NCBI RefSeq assembly: GCF_900091855.1
Contig: NZ_FMCH01000540.1
Location: 1-38,018 of the forward strand
DNA: 38,018 bases
Direction: 5' to 3'
Source of the DNA: Streptomyces sp. DvalAA-14
GTDB lineage: Bacteria; Actinomycetota; Actinomycetes; Streptomycetales; Streptomycetaceae
In this document: piece after piece, positions 1 to 6,518 of the stretch
How positions within the stretch are numbered: position 1 is the first letter of the stretch
Layout: every line of letters begins with the position of its first letter
The notes under the pieces: model-generated
Told to the model about the DNA's origin: nothing
The model's input: the letters and a program-made list of their open reading frames with translations, nothing else
Databases searched by the model: none
Made by a program: the position numbers and the translations under genes

Positions 1-1281
1 TTCGCCGCCGTGCTTGCCGCGAACATCGTGTCCATCACGGGGAATGCGCTCACGGGGATGGGGGTGCCGTGGTTTGTGCTGCAGAGCACCGGGAGCGCTA
101 CCAAGGCCGGGATCGTCGCATTCTGCACGATGCTGCCGGTGGTGCTGTCTGCGGTAGTCGGCGGTCCGGTCATCGACCTGCTGGGGCGGCGGCGGGTCGG
201 CATCGCGTCCGATCTTGTCTGCGGCGCGGCCGTCGCCGCCGTCCCGCTGCTGGAGTTCGCCGGCGTTCTGCGGTTCTGGACGCTCTGCGGGCTGATGGCC
301 GTCACCGGGCTGTTCCAGGCCCCTGGCCAGACTGCCCGCGGCGTACTCCTGCCCACGCTCGCCGACGCTGCCGGGATGCCGCTGGCCAGGGCCGCAGCGT
401 GGTATGACGGCGCCTCTCGCTGTGCGGGGATGATCGGATCGGCAGTCGGCGGTGTGCTCATCGCCCTCCTGGGCGCGACGAATGTCCTGTTGCTGGACGC
501 CGCAACTTTCGCGGTGTCAGCCTCACTCCTCGCGTTCGGCCTGCGCGGCCTGGCCGAAGCACAGCCGCAGAGGCGATCCGGACCGGCGTTGCCGCGCAGG
601 TACCGCAGCGCGTTGAGTGAGGGCTACCGCTATGTGCTCGCCACACCGCTTCTCCTCGGCATCTGTCTCATGACCTTGGTGACGAAGGGCCTTGACCAGA
701 GCTGGAGCGCCGTGCTCCTCCCGGTTCACGTACGCGAAGAATTAGGTGGGTCCGCCGCCCTGGGCCTGCTGAATGCGTTGTTCTCCGTCAGCGCGCTCAC
801 CGGAACCCTGGTCTATGGAGCAGTGGCCGGCCAGGTCCGACGGTGGCCGGTGTTCACCGTCGCGTTCCTCATCGGCGGCATGCCCCGGTTCCTGGTCGCC
901 GCTCTCACCGACACCGTGACGCCGCTGGCCGTGACCATGGCGATCGAAGGCCTCGCCTTCGGCATTCTCAACCCCATCCTGGCCACGGTGATGTACGAGA
1001 CCGTGCCCGACGAGCTGCGCAGCCGTGTGCTGAGCGTGACAACCGCCTCGGTCCTGACGATCACCCCGCTGGGTGGGCTCGCCGCCGGCCTCTTTGTGGA
1101 TTCGGCCGGTCTGTTCAGCGCGATGTTGGCGATTGGGAGTGTGTATCTCCTCGCCACGCTCAGCCCGGTGATCTTCCCCGCATGGAGGCAGATGGACGGC
1201 CCCGACTCCTCCAACCCCCTCGCGGCCCCGGACCCGGACCCGGACCCGACAGGTGATCCTGACCGCGGCGCGGTGAGGTGA
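1..1281 (+). CDS. MFS transporter, 5' end outside window
   Basis: A multi-pass drug-efflux-type major facilitator protein (MFS_3 / EntS-like group). The reading frame is open to the first base of the window, so the true start lies upstream and the GTG at 10 is probably internal. About 12 hydrophobic stretches alternate with short charged loops. The loop-2 signature is visible as LLGRRRVG near residue 57, and a second-half counterpart lies around DELRSRVLS near residue 335. The tail after the last membrane segment is a low-complexity Pro/Asp repeat (DPDPDPTGDPD) encoded by repeated gacccg units. It is convergent with the oxidoreductase at 1329-2336. The substrate cannot be read from the sequence; macrolide or siderophore exporters are the usual annotation. 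The family is clear, the function is not. Confidence 0.85.
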   Translation, partial: FAAVLAANIVSITGNALTGMGVPWFVLQSTGSATKAGIVAFCTMLPVVLSAVVGGPVIDLLGRRRVGIASDLVCGAAVAAVPLLEFAGVLRFWTLCGLMAVTGLFQAPGQTARGVLLPTLADAAGMPLARAAAWYDGASRCAGMIGSAVGGVLIALLGATNVLLLDAATFAVSASLLAFGLRGLAEAQPQRRSGPALPRRYRSALSEGYRYVLATPLLLGICLMTLVTKGLDQSWSAVLLPVHVREELGGSAALGLLNALFSVSALTGTLVYGAVAGQVRRWPVFTVAFLIGGMPRFLVAALTDTVTPLAVTMAIEGLAFGILNPILATVMYETVPDELRSRVLSVTTASVLTITPLGGLAAGLFVDSAGLFSAMLAIGSVYLLATLSPVIFPAWRQMDGPDSSNPLAAPDPDPDPTGDPDRGAVR

Positions 1282-1328
1282 CCCGGTGTGTGGCCTTCAG
1301 GATGCGTGAGGGGCTTTGCCGCTGGTCC

Positions 1329-2336
1329 TCAGCGGGTGACGACGACCTTGCCGACGGTGTGTCCGGATTCCACCTGGCGGTGGGCCTCGCGCAGCCCGGC
1401 GGCGCTGAAGTCGTCGATGACGGTGGTCGCCGTGGTGCGCAGCCGCTTGTTGTCGATGAGTGAGGCGACAGCGGCGAGGAGTTTCTTCTGGGCGTCCATG
1501 TCCGGGGTTTCGAACATCGGGCGGGTGAACATCAGTTCCCAGTGCCAGGTGATGCTCTTGGTTTTCAGCGGGAGCAGGTCCAGGCCCTCCGCGTCGTCGA
1601 TGGCCGTGATGTGGCCGAAGGGCCGTAGCAGGGTCGCGAAGGCATCGATGTTTCCGCGCGAGTGCGGGCTGAAGATGTACTCGACGCCATCCGGTGCCTG
1701 CTGCTGCGTGGTCGCGACCAGGTCGTGGTGGTTGACGACGCCGTCGGCGCCGAGGTCGCGGACCCAGGCCGCGGACTCGGGGCGGCTTGCTGTTGCCAGT
1801 ACCCGGAGGTCGGTGAGTTCCTTGGCGAGCTGGATCATGATCGACCCGACACCTCCGGCGGCACCCATCACCAGCAGCGTTCCCCGCGACTCCGACGTGA
1901 GCTCGAAGTGGTCGAAGAGGGACTCCCACGCGGTGATCGTGGTGAGCGGAAGTGCGGCCGCCTCGGCGTGGGAGAGGGACGCCGGTTTCCGCGCCACGAT
2001 GCGCTCGTCGACCGCCTGCAGTTGGGCGTTGCTGCCGGGACGGTTGAAGTCACCCGCGTACCAGACCTCGTCGCCCACGGCGAGCGTGCTGACCCCGCTG
2101 CCGAGGGCTTCGACGACACCGGACGCGTCGAAGCCGAGGATGCGGGGTTCGCGGGAGTTCGGCAGGCCGGCCCGCAGGCCGACGTCCGCCGGGTTCACCG
2201 ACACCGCCTCCACCCGGACCAGGACATCGCGCGGGCGCAGTTGGGGAATCGGCACCACGACGTCCTGCAGGCTCTCCGGGTTCTCCACTGGAAGCCCCCG
2301 ATACGCACCGACTGCGTCCATCGTCCGGGCAGCCAT
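1329..2336 (-). CDS. Zinc-free quinone oxidoreductase / ZADH-family alcohol dehydrogenase
   Basis: A 335-aa medium-chain dehydrogenase/reductase of the NADPH:quinone oxidoreductase type. The N-terminal GroES-like half contains VEAVSVNPADVGLRAGLP and GFDASGVVEALG. The nucleotide-binding half has MGAAGGVGSIMIQLAKEL, an AxxGxxG dinucleotide-binding motif of the NADPH-using subfamily. The cysteine cluster of zinc alcohol dehydrogenases is missing, so a zinc-independent reductase acting on quinones or enones is likely. The gene is divergent from the TetR gene at 2546, with a palindrome between them, which suggests it is that regulator's main target. Family assignment is confident; the substrate is unknown. 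Confidence 0.88.
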   Translation of the reverse strand: MAARTMDAVGAYRGLPVENPESLQDVVVPIPQLRPRDVLVRVEAVSVNPADVGLRAGLPNSREPRILGFDASGVVEALGSGVSTLAVGDEVWYAGDFNRPGSNAQLQAVDERIVARKPASLSHAEAAALPLTTITAWESLFDHFELTSESRGTLLVMGAAGGVGSIMIQLAKELTDLRVLATASRPESAAWVRDLGADGVVNHHDLVATTQQQAPDGVEYIFSPHSRGNIDAFATLLRPFGHITAIDDAEGLDLLPLKTKSITWHWELMFTRPMFETPDMDAQKKLLAAVASLIDNKRLRTTATTVIDDFSAAGLREAHRQVESGHTVGKVVVTR

Positions 2337-2511
2337 GGAGCCTCTCCTTCTGTGCCGTTTCGTCCCGTGAGGTCCTTCCCAGCCTCACACGCGGTCGTGG
2401 CCGCCGCCATCGGTGGCCGCTCCGGTGGCGAAGAGGCCGGGAGCTGGGAAAACGCCGGGCGTGACGGCATGGCGGAGGTCACCGCCCGCAGACTTCGGTC
2501 CGTTAATCGTA

Positions 2512-2523
2512 CGGACTAGTCTG
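2512..2523. promoter_or_regulatory. Probable TetR operator
   Basis: The perfect 8-bp palindrome GACTAGTC (2514-2521) sits inside the imperfect ACGGACTAGTCTGT. It lies 23 nt ahead of the TetR start and between the two divergent genes. Position and symmetry fit autoregulation plus control of the oxidoreductase. This is inference; no binding data are visible. Confidence 0.5.
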
Positions 2524-2545
2524 TCTGATGAAGGAGGTGGGGACA

Positions 2546-3124
2546 GTGCCGGCACAGGTACGGAAGACGAGCAGCGCCAGCCGGATTCTCGGTGCGGCCG
2601 GTGAGCTGTTCTACACGCACGGACTGCGGGGTGTGGGGATGGACCGGGTCATCGTCGAGGCCGGTGTGGCCAAGTCCACCCTCTACGCGCACTTCCCGAC
2701 GAAGGAGGCACTGGTGGCCGCGTATCTGCGCGCCACCGACGAGTCCTGGCGGGAGCAGCTGCGCGCGGCGGCGGAGCGGGCGGGATCCGGTCCCGCCGAG
2801 CAGCTCGCGGGGCTTTTCGACGCGCTGCTGGACGCCTTCGCGCGGCATGGCTTCTTCGGCTGCCCTTTCGTGAGCGCCGCGGTGGAGGCGCCGCTGGACT
2901 CCGAGGCCAGGGCGATCACGATCGCCCACACCGAGCGGCGCAACGCCTGGCTGACGGAGCTGGCGGAGGCTGCGGGTGCCGCTGAGCCCGAGCGACTGGG
3001 ACGACAGATCGGTCTGCTGATCGACGGCGCGCTCGCGTCCGGGCGCCTGCTCCAGGACCAGTCGGTGGTGGAAGAGGCACGCGACGCCGCACGGCGCCTT
3101 GTCGCCGAGCACACCCGCCCCTGA
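2546..3124 (+). CDS. TetR/AcrR family transcriptional regulator
   Basis: A one-component repressor of 192 aa. The N-terminal helix-turn-helix is clear ([20 protein letters not shown], then [20 protein letters not shown]), followed by an all-helical ligand-binding domain. An ATG at 2528 is possible, but the GTG at 2546 has a near-perfect AAGGAGG (2531-2537) 8 nt upstream, whereas the ATG has no ribosome site and abuts the operator, so the GTG was chosen. It is divergent from the quinone oxidoreductase and 55 bp ahead of the broken NAD(P)H oxidoreductase at 3180, which may once have been cotranscribed. The ligand is probably an electrophile or quinone, inferred from the neighbours only. Confidence 0.88.
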
Positions 3125-3179
3125 CCGGCCCTTCCGGGCCACCCTCGTTTTCCAGTTCGTTCTTGTCCGGAGGTATTCG

Positions 3180-3449
3180 ATGTCTGCTGTGGCGGAAGAG
3201 CCGAGCGTGGTTCGCGCCCCGCGCACTTTGGTGATCGCGGGGCACCCCGACCCCGGCCGTTCGCGGATCAACGCGGCCCTGACCGACGCGGTCCGCGACC
3301 TGCCCCGGCCACTGGGGCAGACCGCCCGCCGCATGGGCCTGGCCTGGGCCGAGCCCCTGGTCCTGCACGACGCGCGCGGCGTCACCGACGAAGAGCTGGC
3401 CCTGCACGCCAAGCACTACCGCACGCTGCTGGACCAGGGTGCCCCCTAG
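3180..3449 (+). pseudogene. NAD(P)H oxidoreductase (flavodoxin fold), internally deleted
   Basis: The ATG at 3180 has a good GGAGG site. The product, 89 aa, joins the two ends of a KefG/MdaB-like flavodoxin-fold quinone reductase. The N-terminus has [19 protein letters not shown], the FMN-binding start. It then passes straight into a C-terminal segment ([37 protein letters not shown]). Normal members are about 180-200 aa, so roughly 100 central residues, including the flavin and active-site loops, are missing in frame. It is unlikely to be active. Its stop codon TAG lies in the CTAG target of the miniature element that begins at 3449. It may be a leftover of the TetR-controlled unit upstream. 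Confidence 0.7.
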
Positions 3450-3623
3450 GCCGTGTCTGACAAATCCCGCCTGCCCCGCGACGCCTGGCACGCGCGCTCG
3501 CTGCGTTGTCGGGGTCGTCCGAGTAGCCCACTACGAGGACACCCCTCCGCCTTGCGATCGCACGCACCAGACGCCGCGGGGCCCCGCCCTGCGGGCGGAC
3601 GGCGCTATTTGTCAGACACGGCC
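3449..3623. mobile_element. MITE-like element A (175 bp)
   Basis: A non-coding element with perfect 17-bp terminal inverted repeats, GGCCGTGTCTGACAAAT at 3449-3465 and its complement at 3607-3623. TA dinucleotides at 3447-3448 and 3624-3625 flank it and fit a 2-bp target duplication inside CTAG. These ends resemble those of IS5-type (IS427-group) insertion sequences in Streptomyces; that link is from memory. The interior is a long imperfect hairpin with its apex at 3511-3545. The core (about 3488-3590), read on the minus strand, is homologous to element B at 4979-5070. There is no coding capacity, so movement would need a transposase in trans. Confidence 0.75.
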
Positions 3624-3672
3624 TAGATCCGGGCGGCGCGGTACGGGGCAGCGATCCGTGGAGGGTGCGGCC

Positions 3673-3903
3673 CTACGTGGGAAACTTGACGCCGGTCATG
3701 TCCTCGGAGATTGCCCACAGGCGGCGCTGGAGCGAAGCGTCGTACGACTGCGGGCTGGAGCGGACGGCCTTGGAATGGCCCTTGCTCTGCTGGAATCCGC
3801 GTGGGCCGTAGAACTCACCCCCGGTTACGCCCGGGTCGGTCGCGGCGCGGAGCACCGGCAGCGCTCCCATCTCGGGGGACTGCAGGAGGAGCGGCCGGAT
3901 CGC
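3673..3903 (-). pseudogene. Short-chain dehydrogenase, C-terminal fragment
   Basis: Only the last ~75 residues of an SDR of the retinol-dehydrogenase-like group remain. They include LLLQSPEMGALPVLRAATDP, GVTGGEFYGPRGF and the ending LQRRLWAISEDMTGVKFPT before the stop. The Rossmann core, the catalytic Tyr-x-x-x-Lys and any start codon are absent. The frame runs on beyond 3903 as an open shadow of plus-strand genes, but recognisable similarity stops there. At the same point a different plus-strand gene tail begins, so this looks like a recombination junction. No function is expected. Confidence 0.65.
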
Positions 3904-4075
3904 CCCCGACCCGGACGAGGCGTTCGAACTGCTCGTCCAGGTCGCCTCGGCAGCCCACGGACTGGCCCTGTTCCAGCAGCAGGACATGCTCCCCGGCCCG
4001 TGGAACACCCGCTCGTCCGTCGAGGACCAGGCCGCCCGCACCGCACGCGCCCTTGCCGGCCGCCACACCCACTGA
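3902..4075 (+). pseudogene. Unidentified C-terminal gene fragment
   Basis: A start-less open frame reads APDPDEAFELLVQVASAAHG, continues through LALFQQQDMLPGPWNTRSS and ends with ALAGRHTH and a TGA at 4073-4075. Its composition looks like a genuine helical C-terminus rather than a GC-rich shadow, and the stop lies 14 bp before the PPOX start with a GGAG between. I do not recognise the family. It was probably the gene upstream of PPOX in an operon, with its 5' part lost at the junction near 3900. Confidence 0.35.
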
Positions 4076-4089
4076 TCCCGGAGACCTCC

Positions 4090-4509
4090 ATGTCCACCCC
4101 GCCGAGCGACCTCCGGCAGACCCTCGACCGCATCGGCGAAGGCAAGTACGTCAGCCTGACCACGTTCCGCAGCAACGGGCAACCGGTGCCCACCCCCGTC
4201 GGCAGCCTCATACACCAGGGCACCCTCTACGCCCTGACACCGCCGGAGACCGGAAAGATCAAGCGGATCCGCAACAACCCCCAAGTGACCATTGCCCCCT
4301 GTAACATGAAGGGCATCATTCCCACCGGGGCACCCACCGTGCGGGCGACCGCCCGGCTCCTGGATCCCACCGAGACCGCCCGCGTCCAGGAGATGATGAG
4401 ACGACGATTCCTCGTGTATCGCCTGGTGCACCTCGTCGATCGGGCTCTGCGCCGTGAACGCCGACTCGTCGCCATCGCGATCGCGATCGCGATCGCGATC
4501 GACACCTGA
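4090..4509 (+). CDS. PPOX class F420-type flavin/deazaflavin oxidoreductase
   Basis: A small split-barrel protein of 139 aa, the usual length of the pyridoxamine-5'-phosphate-oxidase-like PPOX class annotated as F420-dependent. Characteristic pieces are LDRIGEGKYVSLTTFRSNG, PVPTPVGSLIHQGTLYALT, GKIKRIRNNPQVTIAPCNMK and PTVRATARLLD. Members bind FMN or F420 and reduce small molecules; the substrate here is unknown. The start ATG has GGAG 6 nt upstream. The C-terminus is odd: five Ala-Ile dipeptides encoded by a hexanucleotide repeat before the final Asp-Thr, where relatives appear to have one. It is the only intact gene between two miniature elements. Confidence 0.8.
   Translation: MSTPPSDLRQTLDRIGEGKYVSLTTFRSNGQPVPTPVGSLIHQGTLYALTPPETGKIKRIRNNPQVTIAPCNMKGIIPTGAPTVRATARLLDPTETARVQEMMRRRFLVYRLVHLVDRALRRERRLVAIAIAIAIAIDT
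4471..4500 (+). repeat. GCGATC hexanucleotide tandem repeat
   Basis: One variant unit GCCATC is followed by four exact GCGATC units, in frame at the 3' end of the PPOX gene and encoding (Ala-Ile)5. The array could change copy number by slippage without breaking the frame. Confidence 0.85.
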
Positions 4510-4624
4510 TCAGCGCACAACTCGCGACGTTGACCCCGGGGGCGGTGAGTTCTCGCCCGGGGCTTGTGTAAGGCATGGGCGAAGATGACCTCGAACCGGA
4601 GGAGCCGGTGGTCTTCGAGCCACC

Positions 4625-4726
4625 GTGCACGCCGTCACCCGCCGCCTGCTGTCGATGCCGGCGTTGCTGCTGCGGCGTGACATTGCCAAGGACGCCGAGT
4701 TGCGCACCCGGTTTGCTATCACCTGA
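4625..4726 (+). pseudogene. Integrase-core transposase, N-terminal remnant
   Basis: A 33-codon open stretch reads VHAVTRRLLSMPALLLRRD and then IAKDAEL. This resembles the N-terminus of Streptomyces integrase-core (IS3/IS481-like) transposases, which normally continue into LLVLRHENAVLRRQ. Here it departs after the AEL into LRTRFAIT and stops at 4724-4726. The DDE catalytic core is absent. Recognition is from memory of the family. It fits the other mobile-element debris nearby. The rest of 4510-4757 shows no other supportable gene. Confidence 0.4.
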
Positions 4727-4757
4727 CCGCTGCTGGCCCGCAGTCGACGCCTGTCAC

Positions 4758-4824
4758 AGGTTCCCTGTCGCGAGGATGCCTCAAGGGAATCTTCTTCCTT
4801 GCAATCTCGCGGAAAGGGAAACCT
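4758..4824 (+). promoter_or_regulatory. Inverted repeat in the leader of the 37-aa ORF
   Basis: The arm AGGTTCCCTGTCGCGAG (4758-4774) is nearly complementary to CTCGCGGAAAGGGAAACCT (4806-4824), separated by 31 nt. The right arm holds the purine-rich GGAAAGGGAA that would serve as ribosome-binding site for the ATG at 4833. Folding could therefore hide the translation signal. It might instead be the end of a lost mobile element. Confidence 0.4.
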
Positions 4825-4832
4825 GAGCAATA

Positions 4833-4946
4833 ATGAACCAGGCGATCATTTGGGTTCCGTACAGTGACACGGTCACCACATTTGCGTTTCTTGGGGTGAT
4901 ATTCGCCCTGGTCGCAATATGGCTCTACTTCCATTACAGGAACTAA
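4833..4946 (+). CDS. Small single-span membrane protein, 37 aa
   Basis: ATG at 4833, stop TAA at 4944-4946. A short N-terminus (MNQAIIWVPYSDTVTT) is followed by one strongly hydrophobic segment (FAFLGVIFALVAIWLYF) and a basic end (HYRN), as in a single-pass inner-membrane peptide. The G+C content of the ORF is about 48% by count, far below its neighbours, suggesting foreign origin. An inverted repeat covers its likely ribosome site. The stop codon overlaps the TA target duplication of element B, but the pre-insertion sequence would also give a stop (TAG). No family is recognised; a type I toxin-like or small regulatory membrane peptide is possible. Confidence 0.45.
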   Translation: MNQAIIWVPYSDTVTTFAFLGVIFALVAIWLYFHYRN

Positions 4947-5109
4947 GGGCTGTCCCGTAATCCGCGGTGGATCAGCGTGCGGCGTCAGATGCGGTGCATC
5001 GCAAGGCGGAGGGTCGTCCTCATACCGGGTCGTATTCGGACGGGCCCGACAACGCAACGAGGTGCCGTAGCTGTCGTCGCGCGCCCGCCGGGGATTACGG
5101 GACAGCCCT
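4946..5109. mobile_element. MITE-like element B (164 bp)
   Basis: Perfect 18-bp terminal inverted repeats (AGGGCTGTCCCGTAATCC at 4946-4963, complement at 5092-5109) are flanked by TA at 4944-4945 and 5110-5111, again inside an ancestral CTAG. The repeats differ in sequence from those of element A. The core, about 4979-5070, aligns with element A's minus strand, sharing for example ATCGCAAGGCGGAGG and CCCGACAACGCA. The apical hairpin is at 5011-5047. No ORF is present. The two elements are thus relatives in opposite orientation that use different ends. Confidence 0.75.
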
Positions 5110-5224
5110 TAGCATACGGCCGTGGCGCCGGCGCGCTGGCTCTACATCCGGCGGTGCACAGGTAGGGGTTGGCTTCCTTGCCGAACGAGTCCGGCTGCCG
5201 CCACCGAATTGCAGGGAGAAACCC

Positions 5225-5362
5225 ATGGACATGCTCTCCGCCAACGGCCACCACCGTCTCCAACTGCCGGACTGGGGCGTCGCGATCTTCGTCGCGGTGT
5301 GGGCGGTGGTCGTGGTGTACGTGGTCATCTCGCTCTACCGCCGTGGCAAGTTCTGGCGCTGA
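5225..5362 (+). CDS. Small single-span membrane protein, 45 aa
   Basis: The ATG at 5225 has GGGAGA 5-6 nt upstream. A polar N-terminus (MDMLSANGHHRLQLPDWG) leads into one transmembrane segment (VAIFVAVWAVVVVYVVISLY) and a basic tail (RRGKFWR). The positive-inside rule puts the tail in the cytoplasm. A 7-bp stem-loop follows at 5391-5409. I do not recognise a named family. It resembles the 37-aa ORF at 4833 only in architecture, and the two lie on either side of element B. Confidence 0.6.
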   Translation: MDMLSANGHHRLQLPDWGVAIFVAVWAVVVVYVVISLYRRGKFWR

Positions 5363-5390
5363 ACCCGCGTCTTCCGGGGGCGCCTCGACA

Positions 5391-5409
5391 AGCGGATCTG
5401 CAATCCGCT
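5391..5409. terminator. Stem-loop after the 45-aa gene
   Basis: AGCGGAT / ATCCGCT form a perfect 7-bp stem around a 5-nt loop, 29 bp after the stop codon at 5362. There is no U-tract, which is usual for actinobacterial terminators. Confidence 0.4.
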
Positions 5410-5519
5410 GCGACTACACCGTCACGGCCGGCCCGACCGTTCGCCGGCGCACGGCGGCGGCCGGGCTCTGGGCGCTCCCGTAGGCTGACCGCACCACCCC
5501 TCTCCCCCTGGAGATACGT

Positions 5520-6314
5520 ATGGCAGTCTCCGCAGACCACGTCATATCCGTGCTGCGCACCGGGCACGACCGCTTGGCGGCGTTCGTCCGCAAGCTTGCT
5601 CCCGGTGACCTCACCCATTCTTCCGGCGCTTCGGCGTGGGACGTCTCCCAAGTGCTCAGCCATCTCGGCAGCGGTGCGGAGATCAACCTCGCGACGCTCC
5701 GCGGCGCCCTGGCGGGCACCGGCAACCCCGGCGCCGACTTCAACAAGTCGACCTGGGCCCGCTGGGACGCGATGTCGCCGGCCGACCGCGCCGACGGCTT
5801 TCTCGCCTCCGACGAAGCTCTGGTCGCCGCGTACGAGGAACTCGACGGCCCGACCCGTGCCGAACTCCGCATCGATCTGGGCTTCACACCGCAGCCGGTG
5901 GACGTGGCCACAGCGGGAACGTTCCGATTGAGCGAACTCGCCTTCCACGTATGGGACGTCGAGGTCGGCTTCGATGCCACGGCAGGGATCTTCCCCGAGG
6001 CGGTGCCCGTGCTCCAGGCGCTGATGCCGATGTACGCCGGCTTCAGTTCGAATCCGGCCGCCCTCGACGGGCGCCACGCGGAACTGGCGGTTGAGCTCAG
6101 CGATCCGGCCGCCTCGCTCGGGCTGAACCTCGGCGAGACCGTGACCGTCGGCACGACGCCGGACAAGCCGGACGGCGTACTGACCGCCCCGGCCGAATGG
6201 TGGCTGCGTCTTGTGGCCGGCCGCCACGCGCCCGAGCACACCCCGGCCTCGGTCTCCCTGACCGGGGACGCGGTACGTCTCGACGACCTGCGCCGCGTCT
6301 TCCCCGGCTTCTGA
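5520..6314 (+). CDS. Maleylpyruvate isomerase family mycothiol-dependent enzyme
   Basis: A 264-aa protein of the MDMPI / DinB-like superfamily, which uses mycothiol and a divalent metal for isomerase or S-transferase chemistry in the cytoplasm. The N-terminal four-helix bundle carries the expected metal ligands: His48 in SQVLSHLGSG and the Glu139-x3-His143 pair in LSELAFHVWDVEVGFD. This matches the His/Glu/His triad of characterised MDMPI. The C-terminal ~70 residues form an alpha/beta domain typical of the longer members. The ATG at 5520 has GGAG about 8 nt upstream and a possible -10 TAGGCT about 35 nt ahead. It is convergent with the glycosylase at 6519. The substrate is not known; a detoxification role is inferred. 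Confidence 0.85.
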   Translation: MAVSADHVISVLRTGHDRLAAFVRKLAPGDLTHSSGASAWDVSQVLSHLGSGAEINLATLRGALAGTGNPGADFNKSTWARWDAMSPADRADGFLASDEALVAAYEELDGPTRAELRIDLGFTPQPVDVATAGTFRLSELAFHVWDVEVGFDATAGIFPEAVPVLQALMPMYAGFSSNPAALDGRHAELAVELSDPAASLGLNLGETVTVGTTPDKPDGVLTAPAEWWLRLVAGRHAPEHTPASVSLTGDAVRLDDLRRVFPGF

Positions 6315-6378
6315 CCCCCGGCAACTCCCCCGGCCCCACGCCGCTGCCGCCGGATTTTCGGCCGATCCGCCCGTCGGA

Positions 6379-6407
6379 GTGCCCATCACTGCGTTCGTGA
6401 TGGGCAC
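6379..6407. terminator. Bidirectional terminator hairpin
   Basis: A perfect 11-bp stem (GTGCCCATCAC / GTGATGGGCAC) with a 7-nt loop lies between the convergent genes ending at 6314 and 6519. It has no U-tract. Confidence 0.65.
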
Positions 6408-6518
6408 CGACACCGTGAGCCGTGCCGCAGGCGACCGGCGCCCAACGCGGATTAATCCCGTAATGTCGCGAGCCTTGCTCCTCCGGGATCCGGGAGGTTT
6501 ACCGACAAAGGGGGCTGG

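Noticed and set aside
4477..4500. GCGATCGC repeats as cyanobacterial HIP1-like sites
   Set aside because: They are a local tandem coding repeat in an actinobacterial gene, not dispersed palindromes.
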